Shown here: positions 43,651-55,391 of the stretch, one piece after another | Numbering within the stretch: position 1 is the first letter of the stretch | Layout: each line of letters begins with the position of its first letter | Source: Lactarius indigo | Lineage: Eukaryota; Basidiomycota; Agaricomycetes; Russulales; Russulaceae | DNA: 64,000 nucleotides | Direction: 5' to 3' | Assembly (NCBI GenBank): GCA_025766275.1 | Contig: JAFKAC010000004.1 | Coordinates: 2,603,461 to 2,667,460 of the forward strand | Program-made: the position numbers and the translations under genes | Notes under the pieces: generated by a model | What the model was told of the DNA's origin: nothing | The model's database searches: none | The model's input: the letters and a program-made list of their open reading frames with translations, nothing else

Positions 43651-46600
43651 CTAATCTGTGCCATCAACACGCCAAACCTTGACATTCCCTGCCCGATCCC
43701 CACTAACTATCCCGCATCGGAACGGCGAATCAATACACGCCAATGCCGTGATAGTGTCCTGGTGCGACCTTAGTAAGTTTTGCTGACTGTTGCTTAGTAG
43801 CATCATCCGTTGCGAAGGTCGGTTCTGCTGGCTAATGGCCTGAGACGTCTCAACGTGGCTGGTCACAGAATTGCGAGAGGTGGTAGAGCTATCCCTCAAA
43901 CCATCAGATTAGTAGTTCAAATGCACATTTTTCGGAGGAAGAGTACCTGTAACTTGGCTTCTCATTTTCCAATTCCGCCCCGCTGAGAATTGTCGTCCGT
44001 TCCACTTTTCCAATGTCCCAAAGCGTGAGCTTACGGTCCGCGGAACCGCTCACCATGAATCCCCGTCCTCCTGTTGTGTGTCCGTCTGAATTCAAAGAAG
44101 ACCCTGCGGATCGGTGAACAGTTGAATGGCCACCAAACTCCAGCCCGACCACAAGAGCACGGATATCCAGAGAAAGCCCACTATGCACAAACTCTCTAGG
44201 AGGCACCTCCACAGATGGATGGCGCGCCCCTTGTAGACCTGAGCCCATGCTGTGTTGTCTTGCGCGAACGAGTGTAGCAATAGCTGCCGCAGCACTGGGT
44301 TCCGTCGCGCCACCAGAAAAATCTTGAGGCTCATCTAGGACAGCCGAGGCGTTAGAAGTCATTCTAGTGCCGTATGTCTCCACTAGCTTGGTTGTTTCAA
44401 TGTCCCATACTTCCATAAGGGTGGATGGGACACTCTCAGATGACGATCGTGCCGCCTCCACTGCCACGATGATCCACCGCCCCCTTCCACGACTAGGATG
44501 AACGACACATTGGTGAATGCGTGAAGACCCACTCGCGGTGGCAGTAGCAGTTTTCCAAGTCTTTATCATCAGGCCGAAACGTATGTCCCACAACGTCAAG
44601 ACACCGGAAGCCGTCCCAGTAACAACCCAGGCGCGCCTTCTGTCCAGGCACATGGATGTAATGGGTCCGCTATGACTCGGATGCTCCATTGACAGCAGAA
44701 CTCGCATAGTCCGCAGATCCAAAAGACATATTGCTGAATGTGTGGTCGCATACACAAGGTTGGAAGTCGATTCTAAAACGAGTCAGTTTTTGTCAAGGGG
44801 GGAAAGAAGAGGCGCACCCGAGTCATAATGAATCATGCAAGTGATGTATTCCCCAGAACGAGACGTTCGATGCTCGCGAATGGTATGTAGCTTGGTGTAC
44901 CGTGGAAGAGGGCCACTCTGGCCGACATGCACACGAACTACATGGAGGCTTCCATCATCGGCAGCCGTTGCAAAACAATGCACGCCCTCGAGTATACAGA
45001 CGGCTTTAATCTTCGCGTGGTGCTGTGTGTATGTAAATCGTGGCTTGCTCGTGACGTTGCGTTCCAAGCGTGCGGTATCCCAAACCTTTACGGTCTTGTC
45101 GTCCGATGACGAGACAAAAAATACATGGTCTGGTGACACGGCAAGGGCAGTAACCGCATCACTGTGAGAGCTCAACTGGGCTATAAGCGTTGCCTCGAGC
45201 CGGCGAGCGGTGCCATCTCGAGGGATGAAACTCTGCCGTACGGGATTCCGCCGACGTACAGGGCCCTCATGGACTCGGGGCCCAAAATCGTGCTGATATT
45301 CTCGGTTACTGTCCAGATAAAGGTGTTCTAAAAGATTGTTGATGCCAGTTTCGTGGCCATCTACTCAACCATTCAGCTTTCAACGGTATTAGTTAGGAGG
45401 CCTGTTCGCTAACCGTAAGTGGATATTGGGGCCAATGACGAAGGTCGCTGCCAATGTTGTCCCAAAACCGTCCCGGCAGTGGAAACTGGGGAAGTCCTCC
45501 CAGAACGCTCTGGGGAGCCTTCAGGCCGCATTTTGGAAGTAGGTTCCAAGTGACCGGTTGCATTAGCTTTCGATGACCCGATGGCTGGCGCGGCTTTCTG
45601 TCCATCACCACCCCCAACATGAAAACGATGCATCGCGCGGTTCAAGGGAGGAATTGGACCAGACACCACAGAGTCCGTAGGGCTTCCAGGCCGGTCGGAC
45701 ACCTCTGGTAGGTCACCTAGCGTGAGACCAGCCGTTTGTGCGGGACTCGAGACAGACACTGAAGGCGGACGATGGGAGAAAGCAGGGGGGAGGGAAGCTC
45801 CGGAGCCGTTAATTGCGGTTAGTCTCCGACGCAGGTCTTCAAACGGCGCACCGCTCAAACCGTAATCGATGCTGGGCGGACGCGACACACGGGAGTTATC
45901 GGTGTTAGGTGACCGAGGATAGTCGAAGGAGTAATGACGAGAGCCTGGGAGCAACCGTGGCGTGCGAGAGGCCATGTCAGTCGCACGAGTCCTCAGAAAA
46001 ACAGTTTGCGGGACGACTTTTAGCTTTTGTAGCTCGACATGGGCCGTTGACTTTAAAATCTCTGATTCTTCGTCGCTCTTTTGGCGCAGAGCATAGCTAC
46101 CAAATATTATGTCACGTGCAATGTAGCAGAGAATTTGGACAGACCTCGAGATGGCATTAGCAAGTTTTAGAATATAATCACGCATAGACACGAGCTTCAT
46201 CTCTTCTGTTGAGGTCATACCAAGTTGTCGCAATTTCGCTAGCTGGTTCTCATCCCTAGATGTGAATTGAATAGCGCTCGTTTGTGTGACCCAGTTGTAC
46301 GTACTCATCGGTCTTGACTCGTGGGGTCGATGCTCTTCTGATTGCTCCAACGCTGTCCTGCGGTGATTCAAGTTTTGTAAATTTCCGATAACCTCTCCAA
46401 AAGTGCGTTTTATCCGCCTTCATAGCCCATTGTAATGCGGCGTCAAAAATTTGTCTTTCTAGCTGTGGAATGTTGTTAGGATGTGATACATAAAGAAAGT
46501 ATAAGACAACGAACAGGTGGCTTCAGCGCAGTCAATAAGCTAAATTCGTCAACGTCGCGCACATCGCAGCGAAGAAAATGTCTGAGAGATGGGTAGAGGA

Positions 46601-49453
46601 TCCCCCAGACATCGCTGGCTGGGAGATGCTTTGCTGCAGAGGCAATAAATGCCGTGGCGCCTGGGGCAGGAAAATGTCAATTTAGTCTTCGGTAACAAGT
46701 TCGGAGGTACCTTGCCGTATCCAAGCATTGGGGTGGTAGAGAAAACCCAAATTTGCACTCATAAGTTCCCATATCCGCATCTTCTGGAAGAGTCCCAGTT
46801 CACACAAACTAGTCAATGCAGCCAACACTCGAGCAACCACACTTTCTTCGACATCTGGAAGCGAGCTCGATCATGAGTAGCAGACGAGAAAGCAACTGTG
46901 GTGCCAACCTGACAACGCTTGAATCATCAACGGCAATATGTACTCTTCCAGGCTCCTTCCACCAGTATACGCCGCCACGTCCACTATGGCATCGAAAAAT
47001 GCATATCGAATAAGCCAGTCTCGGTCGTTGAGGTACGTGATCATGTGGCTTAGCAGGATATCGTTCGTACGCTGTCGTCCCAGGAAGATGCACATGGACG
47101 AAACATCACGCAGGACAGCGCGCTTTACGACACTGGATGGATCGACAAGTAACGTTGTAAGATGTTCTTGGATAGAATTCTGCAAGTCTTGCAGGGCAAT
47201 GTCGTATGGAACCTGATTACGGTAAGGCCAAGAAGTAAGAACCTCACAATGAACGAGCTGACTTCGAACTGGGCCTCGTCGTATTCGACACCATCCGCGG
47301 CAACCTTGAATGTTCCATGCGCTTTAAGGGCCTGGCCCATTTCCAAATACCGGACTGCTACATCCGCAAGGGGGACAATGCTTTGCGCGTATAAGGAACG
47401 CACAGATACTTCAGGATCATGGACTAGCGGGTGGATGTTTGGGATGATATACTCGGGGAAAATAGATGCGTTAGCAGGCGCTATGACGTTTACAAGTGAG
47501 AGCTTGTGGACCGTTAGTTCCTTAGTGGCAGCTTTTATATGAAGGTACTGACCACTTGCAAGAGCGTCCTGAGAGCGGCAGCGCGGACCACGGCCGTGTC
47601 GTCACGCAGGAGGTCAACAATGTATGGTACCAGCCGGTCAAGCTTCGCCTCGTCCGTCAGATGCATAGATAGGGCGAGAAATACGTCCAATGCTCGCAAC
47701 TTGCTAGATGGCTGTGAACAATTCCGAACGTTGGTGCAGACAAGAGCAAGGATGATAAGGGCAGGTCCGTCTATCATAAGCCGTTAAACTCCGACACGGC
47801 GAAGATGACAAAGGTTACCTTCTGTTGCTGCACTGTATCTTGGCTTCTTGACTCGAAAGAGCTTGGAATCCCTGTTTGGTATGCACAATTCTACGGGAAG
47901 GATGTCCTGAGAGATGTCTAATCCTCAAAGTGTTCCCCAGTCGATTCAAAATAGTTAACCGACCTGGAGCGGCTTCCCTGAAGTCTCTGCGGGCCCATAT
48001 TCGACTCGAACGTCCGTTACTGTGTCCTCGCCGCTATCTTCGACGAGGTATGGCTCCACACTTTCGTAGTCAGCCCAAATCTTCTCCAATTTGTGATCCG
48101 CGTCTCTGGGCACTGCAGCTTCGGGGCCTTTCGCATCGACCGTGGGTACGGGTGTCGAGGCACCACCTTTCACTGTGGGAGCGGCAGTTGAGGTTGCTGG
48201 CGTCAAGATCTCTGGGGAGGTCGATGTGGTGGGTACAGGGGCTGAGAGAGTTGTCGCGGGTAGTTCGTTGATAGATGAAACGTAACCATGCAGGAAAGAA
48301 TAGAAAACCTCCGGGAAAACGGTGCCGCGGACACTGTGGAGTAGCGTATCGAAAGGAGGTCGCGCCGAAGGGTTGAGGGCAATCATATCCTTGATGAGGT
48401 CCTAATGAGAAGAAGTTAAAACATAACAAACTTCATGTTTCTATTTGTGACTCACGCGAACGCCGACATCTTCAACCGAGGCAAGAAGACCGTCGGTATT
48501 CAGCTCCCCTTCACGATACTTGAAGAGCTGACTGAGTGTGAACAGGGGCGCACCCTCCCTAAAAAGCTCTGCAATTACGCATCCGGCGCTAAAGACATCC
48601 ATAGCCTCCGTCACCCGGGTTTCTTTATTCTCCCGGTCAGCATCCCCAAGTGGCGATACACCATCTAGACGGGCACCCGATGCGAAGAAACGCTCCGGAG
48701 CAATGTAACACGAACGTCGGCCCGAAGTGTCAAAATAGAAGGCAAAGTCGGATGGATCATCCAGCGGAAGGTAAGTAGGCTTATGCGACGCGAAGTCGGT
48801 AAGATAAACCCAGTTCCAAGATGTAACTAGGATATTCTCCGACTTGACGTCGCCATGAGCAATTTTGTGAGCACGAGCATCTCGTAGAGCATTCAGCAGC
48901 TGGAACGCTATCCACTTCTTCTCTATTGTACTCAAAAAAGGGCGGGTGCTGTGGAATAGAAGCCGGAGTTGTGGACATGCCCAGAATTAAGTTGCACCAC
49001 TCACCTTATACGGTCGTAAAGATTACTTGCGACCCATTGACGGATAAGATATCCGGCCTTATCAGAGTCTATGAACGTCTGGTAGCTGTATACGTTAGGA
49101 ATGTCGAGCAAGGCTTCTCGCTCAACTAGCTCAACCGTCAATCAAACACCAGCGTGCCACACGGACATGTCACCCACCTTTGAGCCTCCTCTGATACATC
49201 TGTAAACTAGCCCCTAAGTCTGGTTTGATGTATATTTTCACGACTACGAGGCCGTTTCGGTGTCGACAACGGACAGCTTTCAGAAACCGCGAGGTCCCAA
49301 GACTTAAGTTACATCGTCACACAGCTCCATTTACCAGTTCACGGGAGCCACACACCTCTTTTCATAGACGGTTTCAGGGCCAAGCTCGTTAATAAACGAG
49401 TCTAATGTAGCAGCAGTTCGCGTAAGTGGGTACCCAGACTGGGTGTTGCCCAT
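43651..49453 (-). CDS. VPS15: VPS15 (PIK3R4) protein kinase-like scaffold of the class III PI3-kinase
   Basis: The start MGNTQSGYPL (ATG at 49451-49453) carries a Gly-2 myristoylation signal, known for VPS15. The kinase domain has KIYIKPD, the catalytic loop HGDVKSENILV and DFAS in place of DFG (48441-49100). HEAT-type repeats lie at about 46800-47800 (ALRTLLQVV, RYAFFDAIVDVA). A low-complexity linker is at 45400-46370. WD40 blades at the C-terminus (VKVWDTARL, LTLWDIRFG, LTLWDIGKVERT, GNVKVWRVDGTD) end at the stop 43651-43653. The protein is about 1,500-1,600 residues in many exons. With VPS34 and Atg6 it makes PI3P for endosomal sorting and autophagy. Confidence 0.92.
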
Positions 49454-49561
49454 GGCAGTGGCAAGGGAGAGTATGGAGAAAGCGCCGAATGCGGTAAAAG
49501 GATGTCAGAGCAGATCGATTTCCTTTCTGGACAATTTCCCGCCCAGCAACCCTATTCGTCC

Positions 49562-51412
49562 TTACCAATCCCCTTCCTCCTCGTCTTCGTCGTCCTCGTC
49601 AAAATCTCCAAGTCTACCACCAACCCATCGTACACCGGACACATGCTCATCGCCACACCCTACATTATCGCTATCATCCGACTCAGAAGAACCCTGAGAA
49701 TCACTCTCCACCTCAGAACTAAATGATTGCTGGCTGCGAACGCGGCCAAATAAACGCATCGGTGGTCGGGCAAGTGATCCGTCACCCTCATCCTCGTCAC
49801 TGGAGAGCGACGTCAAAATAGACGACATGTCTTCCTTCAAAGAACTTACGACTTCTCGTGAGGACTACTCTTGTCGTCCCTGCACGCAATGGTAATTTAA
49901 AATGCTTCAAATGACTCGTTCAGAGTACCCACGTTTCGTTGTCATTTCTACGGGGGTAGTAATCAGAACCCTTGTGGCGTGCATAACCAAAAGCACCTAC
50001 TCATCGTTATCACTGAGTACTTGTAACCGAGTCCTTCGGGTGTCAGAGCGTCGCTTCACAGTCTGAAGTTCATCAGTTTGGCAGACTTTATCGCATTTAT
50101 CGGAAGGAAGGACCTGGGCATTTGCTGTACCATCCCGGCCTTGTCCCGAGGTCAATGGCGTTGTCTCGGTGACGGAATTGCTGTTATCGGACATAATCTC
50201 GATTGCTTCACTTGTTCCACATTCGGAACGTTCGTCGTCTATGAAGCTGGCTTCATACGACCCATCCTCTGACCCGTCTACGCGAGTGGCACGTGGCCAA
50301 CCCATGATATGTTCCATCGCAGGCATAATACTCCATATTGCATGGTGTTCTTCGGGTGGTGCTTCGTCGTCGGATAGATCGACATTGTGGCCATCGTAAT
50401 GACGACCGCAGTGTGAACACGAGCGACCCCAGATTTCGTGCATGCAATCGAGACAACGGTATACTTGGTCCTCTGCATCAAACATACCAAAAGCATCGGG
50501 CGAACCCCCAGTGGGAGACAGTCCTGTACGCAAAGGCAGAGGGGGGAAGACGTTGGCCCAGGGATCGCGCGATGGGAGTTCTGGGTCAGCAGGCTCTCCA
50601 GATGCTGCCTCGTTCGGGTCAACTTCCGCTGGCGGTGGAAAGTCTAGAGCGAGCCCGCTCTTGGCAACAACAGCCACCATGTCCTTGATATTCCACGCTT
50701 CTATAGGACGTCCACGCACCACGGCACGGCACTGGGGGCATGTTTTCTTGCGGAAAACGTGGTCGCCTTCGAGTTCATCGGGTTGTCGATCAGCATTGAA
50801 CCAATTAATAAGACAGCTGTAACAAGAGACGTGACCGCACGGGGTAAGGGCAAAGGGTTTGTGAAGTAAATCGAGACAGATCTGGCAGACCAGAGAAGAG
50901 AGAAGAGAGGTGAAAAGTGCTTCATGGTCGGGCAGTGACTGTAAATAGTTTGTGCGCCACTCAAGACAAATAGAGAGGGTAAGCAGACCGCTCACTTGTT
51001 GGGGCGCGCCACGACACTCCGGCTGACCGGTGTCGTGACACAAAGGTGGCGGTGATGCAACAGGAGGTGAACGATCAGGCAGAGGAATGGGTGGCAAATC
51101 ACCGGACACAAAATTAGGGTTCGAGGAGCCAGCAGAGCCCATCTGTGTTGAGCTAGACGCAGTAGGGAACGAAATTTGAGACGAAGAATAATCCTTTTGC
51201 GTAAGACCTGACGACATTTCTACATCGCGCGTGATGGGTTGTTTCTTCTTTCTTTTTTTCCTCTTTTTGTCCTTGTCCGAATTATTTCGACTGGGTTCCG
51301 CTTTGTGTTTCTTGGTACTTGGCGTAAAGGCACCAGGAGAGGACGTGCGTTTCTGAGAAGACGCGGGATCAGAGGGAGTAACAGGTCGAGTCGGGGTAGG
51401 ACATCTTTCCAT
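49562..51412 (-). CDS. RING-finger E3 ubiquitin ligase-like protein
   Basis: The first exon is long (MERCPTPTRPVTPSD..., basic and Ser-rich). A C3HC4 RING (CQICLDLLHKPFALTPCGHVSCYSC, then CPQC) lies at residues of about 170-235. A second Cys/His cluster follows (YRCLDCMHEIWGRSCSHCGRHYDGH). Two further introns are inferred. One has donor GTAGGT after SDND and an acceptor before DDKSSPHEK. The second is a 50-bp intron with a perfect GTAAGT donor and CAG acceptor. They join an acidic tail (DEDEGDGSLARPP...FDEDDEDEEEGDW) in frame to the stop at 49562-49564. RING plus a Cys-rich C-terminal module recalls fungal CHFR/Dma-like ligases, but no FHA domain is visible. Substrate unknown. Confidence 0.78.
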
Positions 51413-51534
51413 GGGTCGCTTACGGTAACGCGTTGGTGGGTCGCCGCTCCTTTAATTGAACCAAATTCACGTGACCGGAACCAAGATTCATTGTCACACA
51501 CGCTCTCATCTTCACCTTCAATTCACACATCGGG

Positions 51535-52981
51535 ATGTCTCTCCACCTCCCTCTCCACGCCACCGTCACACCCTCCTTTCATCGCCCAGGGGCGCCCCGC
51601 TTCACGCGTGGCGTTCTGTCCCGTATCTCAAAGATCGATACTTTCCCGAGTAATTCACCCCCAGCCGATCTGTCTCATGTCGCGTCAATCTCCAAGTCCT
51701 CCTCCCAAACAACACACGACATTCTTCCCCTCCCCGCTCTCTCTGTCCCATCCCGTCCATACCTATGCACCAATCCTACCTTGGCGTTCTTAGAGGAATC
51801 GCGCCATTACATTTCTGTTATATTTCGCTCAGCTCGTGCTGGTGTCGCTGACATTGCTAGCTACCAAGCATTTTGGCTTGGCTCCTACTTCGTCTTGAAC
51901 CTCGTGCTCACCTTGTATAACAAGATCCTTTTGGTCTCGTTCCCATATCCCTATACTCTCACCGCCGTACATGCAATCTTCGGACTTATCGGTGGTACTT
52001 GTCTTCGGTTGCAAAACGTCTATCAACCAAAGTCCCTCTGGGGTTCAGACTATATCCTCCTACTCGCGTTCAGTTTACTGTACTCCATCAACATCGCTGT
52101 TAGCAATGCATCTTTGGACCTTGTCACCGTACCAGTAAGGCACCTAGCATCTTGCGTATCCACCCAACGCTTAAGCGTACATAAGTTTCACCAGGTGGTA
52201 CGCGCTACAACACCATTTTTTACTACTGTTTTATCATGGCAACTTGTCAACGCACGTTTCAACCGATATCAACTTTCTTCTATGTTTCTTGTCATCCTTG
52301 GCGTTTGTCTCGCTACCTATGGAGACTACTACTTCACGGCTTGGGGTCTCATCCTTACACTCTTTGGCACTGTCTTGGCTTCTCTCAAAACGTTGGCGAC
52401 ACACGAAATCCAGACGACGTCGATCGTCGCTCGGCCTATCAAAGCACACCGCTGGTTATATTGCTTTCGTACGCCGTTCGGAGCTGCTACTGTATCCCTG
52501 GCACCTCTGCCTCGGTTTCGCCGACACCACCTCCAATTGCACCCCCTTGACCTCCTCACACGCCTCTCTCGACTTGCAGCCGTGCAGTGTGTTATCTATG
52601 CCTACTTCTTTGGAGAGATGGACGATGTACGACAGTGGTCTTCGAGGTCTAATGCAGTGCAGCAAATCGTTCTCCTCTCTGGCAATGGTATCATCGCTTG
52701 TGCTCTGAACATCGTCAGCTTTGAAGCTAATCGAAGGTCGGGAGCCCTTGCCATGGGTGTTGCAGGTCATTCTTTGTTATCAACTACCTCATACGTTGCC
52801 GTACTAAACTATACTCCGGTTAGCTAACGTGAAGCAGGCTCTCACTGTTATCTGTGCGGTTTGGTTCTTCCGTCTCACCATCACCCCTTTGAACGCGCTT
52901 GGCATTGCACTTACGCTTCTGGGTGGTGGCTGGTACACAGTTGTTGAATGCAATACAAAGTACGGCTCCCTTCGCAACTGA
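51535..52981 (+). CDS. TPT-type (triose-phosphate/nucleotide-sugar) transporter
   Basis: SYQAFWLGSYFVLNLVLTLYNKILLVSFPYPYTLTAVHA begins a multi-pass membrane protein with about ten hydrophobic segments. An intron at about 52137-52195 joins LDLVTVP to VVRATTPFFTTVLSW, a family hallmark. Another, just before 52828, joins GVA to ANVKQALTVICAVWFFRLTITPLNALGIALTLLGGGWYT. The stop is at 52979-52981. The family (DUF250/TPT) exchanges sugar phosphates or nucleotide sugars across Golgi or ER membranes; the substrate cannot be read from sequence. The N-terminus is uncertain: ATG 51535 gives a long Ser/Pro-rich lead, while an ATG in another frame (51676, MSRQSPSPPPK) could be spliced in. Confidence 0.8.
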
Positions 52982-53245
52982 ACTTTTGGTCAAGTACGTA
53001 CATCTGGCCTTATACGCAACGGAACAATAATGGAAGAGGATCTGACAAATGGACACCACTCTTCGTACTACAACTTTTGGTCTAGGTTCACTTCGTCGAT
53101 TTATCGCTTACCTTTGTTAAATTCCCAATCTAAGTACCACCGCATGAACGGTTATTATACAAGGCATGAGAAGGACAACTCCTTTCGAGTTAACGTTGCG
53201 CGTGTCACACACCTTTCTCACAATCTTCTGCACGGATGGTCAATT

Positions 53246-55275
53246 TCAAGTGACTTGCGAAATGGCCGTGTCTTTTTCAAAGGCCACACGAACCTAAGGG
53301 GTGCTGAGTTAGTGTCTAGGCGAGGAATTGGCAATGTCATGTGTACCTCCGAATAGAATTGGTCATCTTGGATGACTCTCAGGCCGGTCAAGGCAAGTGC
53401 CTTGCACACCTCTAGGCAAGCCTGGTGTGCTTCGGGCGTAGCTGCCGCAGAGGTAAACGCAGGAGTATGATTTCCCCCGTTTGGTTCTGTAGGGATGGCT
53501 ACAAGTGTGAGAGGTATTCAGTTTCGGTTCTCGAACCGGAAAGAACGGCATACAAAATCCGGGGTGGATCGACGGTAGCGCTACAGGAGGCTGAACATCT
53601 GCAGTACGCGCGATCAGAGAGACCTCGTACCATATGTTACGTTGCCCTAAATCAATACTTAGCCGTGAATAAACGTAGCCCTGAGTGTGGATCTTACGAA
53701 GTCAGTTGATGCACTGCTAATACCCCATTCGTGATCTACTGGCCCGGTTTTACTTCTAAATATCCGCGAAAAGGTCTCGCCTAATTTTGCGAGTATGTGT
53801 GCCTTAGTGACCGATGAAGGGATGTACCAGAAGGGTGTACTCAACCCAGCGCTTTGTTTTGCCGCAGATCATACGCGGGAGTTTCCATGCCAGAAACCTC
53901 AACGCTGCATCCTGTGGCTAGTGCAGAAGCTCTTCCAGCGCAATTTAGACGCTCCGACTGAGATAACTGCGGCATCAGACTCACTGGAAGCACGCACGCA
54001 CGCGCGGATCTAGCTCATTGACTTCCGCGACGGTCGGAGCACGAACATACCAGCTGTGCGTTGTCAGGGGAGCAACCAGAAATGAGAGTGTACAGGCCGC
54101 ACAGCATTTTCGCATTGTCCGGTATGACTGGAACCCAGCAATGACATCGGTACACGCAAATAAATAAGGTAGGAAGCACTCACTGTTTGCCGCCCAATCT
54201 TTTCCCTCAAAAACACCGTGGATCCGATGAGAAGGCTTCACCTGCTGTCGGAGTAAAGCTACGTTCGTATATGCAGCGACAGCTGCATCTAGCGCATTCT
54301 GGCCTTGCCACGGAGAGAGCGCAGCATGTGCTCTGCGTTAGTTGAGACAGTGTCTGTGAAAAAAAGCATCGCACCACGTACGTATGACCACGATATTCCA
54401 CAGACAGACGCTGTAGAGACAACGAGCTACTAAGACTTGCACCGTGCTCAGGACCAGGAGCAGGATGACACCTGAACGAAGTACCATGAGCTGCGGATGC
54501 GCGTAGGTTGGATGTTGCCGCACATCAAACATGCGTGCATCTCCTTGTATGCACCGTTTTCAAGCAGCATAACCTTTCCCTGCCCCCCTTCCTCGGCTGT
54601 TATTTTTTTTCGTCTTTAGTGTCACACACGTGTCATAGGCCGTGTAAAGAATGCACACCAGGAGTTCCCAACAAAATGACTTTCCCAGGAATGTCATACT
54701 GAATGAGAGCTGCTTTGACAGCAATTGCGACGGCAACTCCTGCTACGGCGATGAGATTGTGACCACAGCCATGGCCAATACCGGGTAGGGCATCCATCTC
54801 GGAATTCACTCCGAGGACACGCCCTCCATTCCCATGGGAGAAGGTTGCGACCCAAGCGGTGTCAAGATGATAATGCTTTTTCACGTCCCATCCCTTTTTC
54901 TCCATGAATGCGGTCAGGGTATCATGGGCATAACTACGGCCATTGTAATATCATCAATAGCTCGTACAGTTACGCTGTTCATGAAGAAACGTACGTTTCT
55001 TGGAACTTGAGCTCTGGGTGGCCTGACATAGCACTTGATTGAGCAGAATCATCCCCAGCTTACTGGATGGACAACGTACCGTGTATGTCGAGGCTAAGGA
55101 GACGAAGCTCATGGTCAATATTCGAGATCGTTTCCGAGATCGTCTTGTAGATATCTGGCCGGTAGACGTCAAGGGAGGCGTCATACACATCTACAGTGCA
55201 TGCATGACGATCTGCAGACACATTCTCCGCCCACCAAAATTGACCGTGACCTTTAGTCCCAGCTTCAGCGGGCAT
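53246..55275 (-). CDS. M20-family amidohydrolase/peptidase
   Basis: YRPDIYKTISETISNIDHELRLLSLDIHG, KKGWDVKKHYHLDTAWVATF, GRVLGVNSEMDALPGIGHGCGHN (metal ligands Asp and His) and AVAGVAVAI define the M20D catalytic domain. Then MKPSHRIHGVFEGKDWAAN, WYVRAPTVAEVNEL, ASALATGCSVEV, SASTDFGNVTY, ALPSIHPGF, GNHTPAFTSAAATPEAHQ and CKALALTGLRVIQDD follow. Splicing gives the end SEVRVAFEKDTAISQVT with the stop at 53246-53248. Most exons are under 200 bp, so the locus looks empty in an ORF scan. Relatives cleave N-acyl amino acids or dipeptides. The start is unsure: ATG 55275 is the conservative choice; 55407 is in frame but overlaps the helicase start on the other strand. Confidence 0.78.
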
Positions 55276-55391
55276 GGCAATACAAAAGAGTTGATCGATG
55301 ACCCAATATGCAAATGCAATGATGGTTTTTGGAGATCCTAACGTAATCAATAGGCCTCCGCGTCTGTTCGCGCCAACACTGATCTTGTCGC

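Noticed and set aside
49562..49840. Independent small acidic protein gene
   Set aside because: A perfect GTAAGT...CAG intron joins it in frame to the RING protein, so it is the last exon.
53425..54013. Plus-strand open frames of 70-95 codons in this stretch
   Set aside because: They have no motifs and lie antisense to small M20 exons whose spliced product matches the family to its end.
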